A DNA stretch of 64,000 nucleotides. It comes from Ricinus communis (Eukaryota; Streptophyta; Magnoliopsida; Malpighiales; Euphorbiaceae). Made by a program: the position numbers and the translations under genes. The stretch is from positions 26,205,126 to 26,269,125 of the forward strand of contig NC_063261.1 of the NCBI RefSeq assembly GCF_019578655.1, in the 5' to 3' direction. The notes beneath the pieces were generated by a model that was given only the letters and a program-made list of their open reading frames with translations, made no database searches and was not told the DNA's origin. Position 1 is the stretch's first letter. Each line of letters begins with the position of its first letter. Below are positions 61,951 through 64,000 of this stretch, piece by piece.

Positions 61951-62908
61951 CTGTTACCAGGCCTGATATTGCATATGCAGTGAGTATGGTAAGCCAGTTC
62001 ATGCACGCTCCTCGTACCAGTCATTTGGAAGCCATTGATAGGATACTTGGGTATCTCAAAGGCACCACAGGGCAAGGAATCTGGATGAAGAAAAACAACT
62101 CTAACACTATAGTTGGTTTCTCTGATGCAGATTAGGTCGGGAGCTGTGAGAGAAAATCAACTACGGGATTTTGCACCTTTACAGGAGGAAACTTGGTGAC
62201 ATGGAAAAGCAAGAAACAAAGTGTGGTTGCAAGATCAAGTGCAGAAGCTGAATATCGAGCCATGGCATCTACGGCCAGTGAACTCATTTAGATCAAACAA
62301 GTTCTCCAAGTTATGAAAATCGAATGTAACGGATCCATGAAAATGTACTATGACAATCAAGCTGCTCGTCACATCGCATCAGATCTCGTGTTCCACAAAA
62401 GAACCAAACACATCGAAGTCAATTGTCACTCCATCAGAGAAAAAGTACAAAACAGAGAAATCGAAATACCATATGTCAGAAGTCAGGAGCAGTTAGCAGA
62501 CATATTCATAAAAGCCCTCAACAAGACGAATCATCAAACTATTCTCAGCAAGATGGGTTCTGTAAATCTATACGAACCCAACTTGAGGGGGAGTGTTAAA
62601 GAATGAAAACCAAAACAGAAGAATACACGGGCTACCAGGAAAGGGAGTCTCAGAGACTATACAAACAAAAAGCTTGTACAGGCTTTTCCTTATAGACTCC
62701 TAGGAAAGGGAGCAACCTTTCCTGCTTTGAAGGAAATATCACTTCTACCTTACCTAAAGAAGAAAAGGACATTGATAAAGGCTTTAGGACAACGTTAGAA
62801 TAGAGCTTAGATAACCGTTGAACATTGTGTATATATGAATAAAATAAATTACTTATAATCTCATAATCATGTACAGAAAGCAATACATCATTGATCACTA
62901 TTTTCACA
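61951..62908 (+). mobile_element. 5'-truncated Copia copy, same family as 14114-19198
   Basis: It starts within the polymerase region ('TRPDIAYAVSMVSQFMHAPR') and continues through RNase H ('VARSSAEAEYRAMA', 'KMYYDNQAARHIA') to the polypurine tract and a complete right LTR. Most of it matches the internal copy at 18237-19198 closely. Stops include TAG in place of Trp in the 'SDADW' motif (near 62133) and another near 62290. Confidence 0.9.
62594..62908 (+). repeat. Right LTR of the truncated Copia copy
   Basis: It is 315 bp, beginning TGTTAAAG and ending TTTTCACA, and clearly related to the LTRs at 14114 and 18893 but more diverged. Confidence 0.9.
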
Positions 62909-62919
62909 TTAATATTAAA

Positions 62920-62956
<37 letters not shown>

Positions 62957-63463
62957 GCCAAACCTAAATAAAAATATCTTGTTAATTCTATTTAATAAAT
63001 TTGCGGCCTTAAAAACGAAAATCATAAGCCTTCAAATAATTTGATTTTGATGTGCAAGTGAGACAAATAATCTCAACTTTAGCCCGCGAGATTCAACGGT
63101 CTACACAGCACGTTTTTTCTTAAAAACTCATAAGACACCACTAATCAACATTAGACACGTATCCAACTCCACAAAGAAAACCACCTCACCTGATTCCATC
63201 TCTGCACTTCCGTGTCTCCCCACTAACCATAGCCACAACAGGGCGCAAAAAATAACGGACACGAGGAAAAACACACACACACACACGCTTTCTCTTCTGC
63301 TTCAAACGCTACTCCAATGTCTACCTTTCATTTATCTTCACTCTCTTCTTCTTCTTCTTCTTCTCCTTTTTCTTACTATTAACTTAGCTTACCATCATTA
63401 CCATTAAACTATATTGAATAACATTTCTTTTTACCAAATTACGCCGCCATTTTTACAAGCCAA
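62920..63463 (+). promoter_or_regulatory. Upstream region and leader of the ABC1K-like gene
   Basis: It contains a TA run (about 62925-62952), (AC)8 at 63271-63286 and (CTT)6 at 63345-63362, the last typical of plant 5' leaders. I see no convincing TATA box, as is common for plastid housekeeping genes. Confidence 0.45.
63317..63382 (+). other. 21-codon Ser-rich upstream ORF
   Basis: ATG at 63317 opens a 21-residue frame whose middle is a Ser run encoded by the CTT repeat. It stops at 63380-63382, 81 bases before the main ATG. It is relevant only if transcription starts upstream of it. Confidence 0.4.
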
Positions 63464-63800
63464 ATGGCTACTCTAGCTGCTGTAATTTCCGCTTCTGCTA
63501 CTACGGCGTCGTCTTCGATAAAGCCTACCTATTGCTTTCTGCGAAAATCATGGGAGTCGAAAACGGCGAAAGGGAAAGAAGTGAGGGTGATAGGGAATTT
63601 TAGTCATTTTGGAGAAACGGTGCATAAGGATTTTGAGTTTATAAAGAAAGGAGTTAGTAAAGGAGTTAACTGGGCAAATGAGGCATTTAAAATTCCGCAA
63701 GTTTTTAAAACCCTAGATGACTTTTTGTGGCTGAAGAATCTTGAAGATCCTCATGCTTCTCCTTTGGAGCCTCTGTCCTGGCCTCACCCTTCTTATCCAG
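63464..63800 (+). CDS. Plastid aarF/ABC1-type atypical kinase (ABC1K family), first exon
   Basis: The ATG at 63464 starts a Ser/Thr/Ala-rich, basic plastid transit peptide (about residues 1-45). A conserved plant segment follows, with 'VHKDFEFIKKGVSKGVNWAN', 'IPQVFKTLDDFLWLKNLED' and 'PLEPLSWPHPSYP'. These resemble, from memory, the N-terminal region of plastid ABC1K proteins that precedes the kinase-like domain. The exon ends at CCAG|GTCTTA (63800), phase 1; the rest lies past the window. Family members act at plastoglobules or envelope and influence prenylquinone metabolism. The kinase motifs themselves are not in view, so the assignment is tentative and the member number is not given. Confidence 0.55.
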
Positions 63801-64000
63801 GTCTTATATATATATTTATATATTCTTAAAGTTATTGAAATTTAATTATGCTAAATTTTGTAATTATTTTTTATGGTTTAGTTATACTAGAGGCAGAGAC
63901 AGTTCTTATTTAATTTTGTAATTGATTTGCATGCATCATATGATTTACTCATGATTGACGATGGTTTTGTTAATTGTTACTTATGATAACATTGGCATTG
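63801..64000 (+). other. Start of intron 1 of the ABC1K-like gene
   Basis: It is AT-rich with stops in all frames after the donor at 63801; the intron runs off the window edge. Confidence 0.55.

Noticed and set aside
1..64000. CRISPR arrays, bacterial operons, rRNA or tRNA genes
   Set aside because: The window is plant nuclear DNA; I saw no CRISPR repeat-spacer pattern and recognised no rRNA or tRNA gene, although a tRNA scan could not be run.

Overview
The window is nuclear DNA from a dicot plant. The genes have spliced exons with GT..AG introns, the spacers are very AT-rich, and there are plant-type retrotransposons (Copia, Athila-like Ty3/gypsy, CACTA and LINE pieces). It also carries the plant-only genes ETR1, LHCA1, a plastid ABC1-type kinase and a TIR-NBS-LRR pseudogene. 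The protein sequences suit a rosid of the Malpighiales (castor bean, cassava or Jatropha type), but I cannot fix the species from sequence alone.

Layout. 1-700: remnant of a CACTA transposase (minus). 700-4330: AT-rich spacer. 4339-5181: 3' end of a dead LINE with its poly-A tail. 6036-9677: a seven-exon gene (plus) for a secreted protein that joins an arabinogalactan-like Pro/Ser/Ala region to one transferrin lobe and a hydrophobic C-terminal tail. 10739-14113 and 19199-19949: a TIR-NBS-LRR resistance-gene pseudogene, split by a full-length Copia element (14114-19198) with an intact 5-bp target duplication. 20204-22486: a solo LTR. 22487-32883: gene-free AT-rich DNA with degenerate and tandem repeats. 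32884-35911: two gypsy remnants joined head to head, so that inverted LTR ends flank the block. 35912-39960: spacer. 40164-46680: ETR1 (plus), with a leader exon. 47739-48920: LHCA1 (minus), convergent with ETR1. 49349-51009: two terminal-inverted-repeat elements in tandem. 51010-56400: AT-rich spacer. 56414-61950: 3'-truncated Athila-like element (minus) with primer-binding site and 5' LTR, apparently inserted into a second copy of the Copia family (61951-62908). 63464 to the end: first exon of a plastid aarF/ABC1-type kinase (plus), continuing past the window.

There is no operon-like cooperation; the genes are independent. ETR1 is the ethylene receptor of the endoplasmic reticulum, LHCA1 is a photosystem I antenna protein, and the ABC1K-like protein is probably a plastid regulator of prenyl-lipid metabolism. 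The most unusual item is the transferrin-like gene: by eye only one of the four classical iron ligands is kept and both anion-binding residues are changed. Second is the ETR1 receiver domain, which lacks two residues, including the conserved Met-Pro, just after its phospho-acceptor aspartate. All exon boundaries were derived by hand from splice signals, reading frame and family similarity; no search was run.
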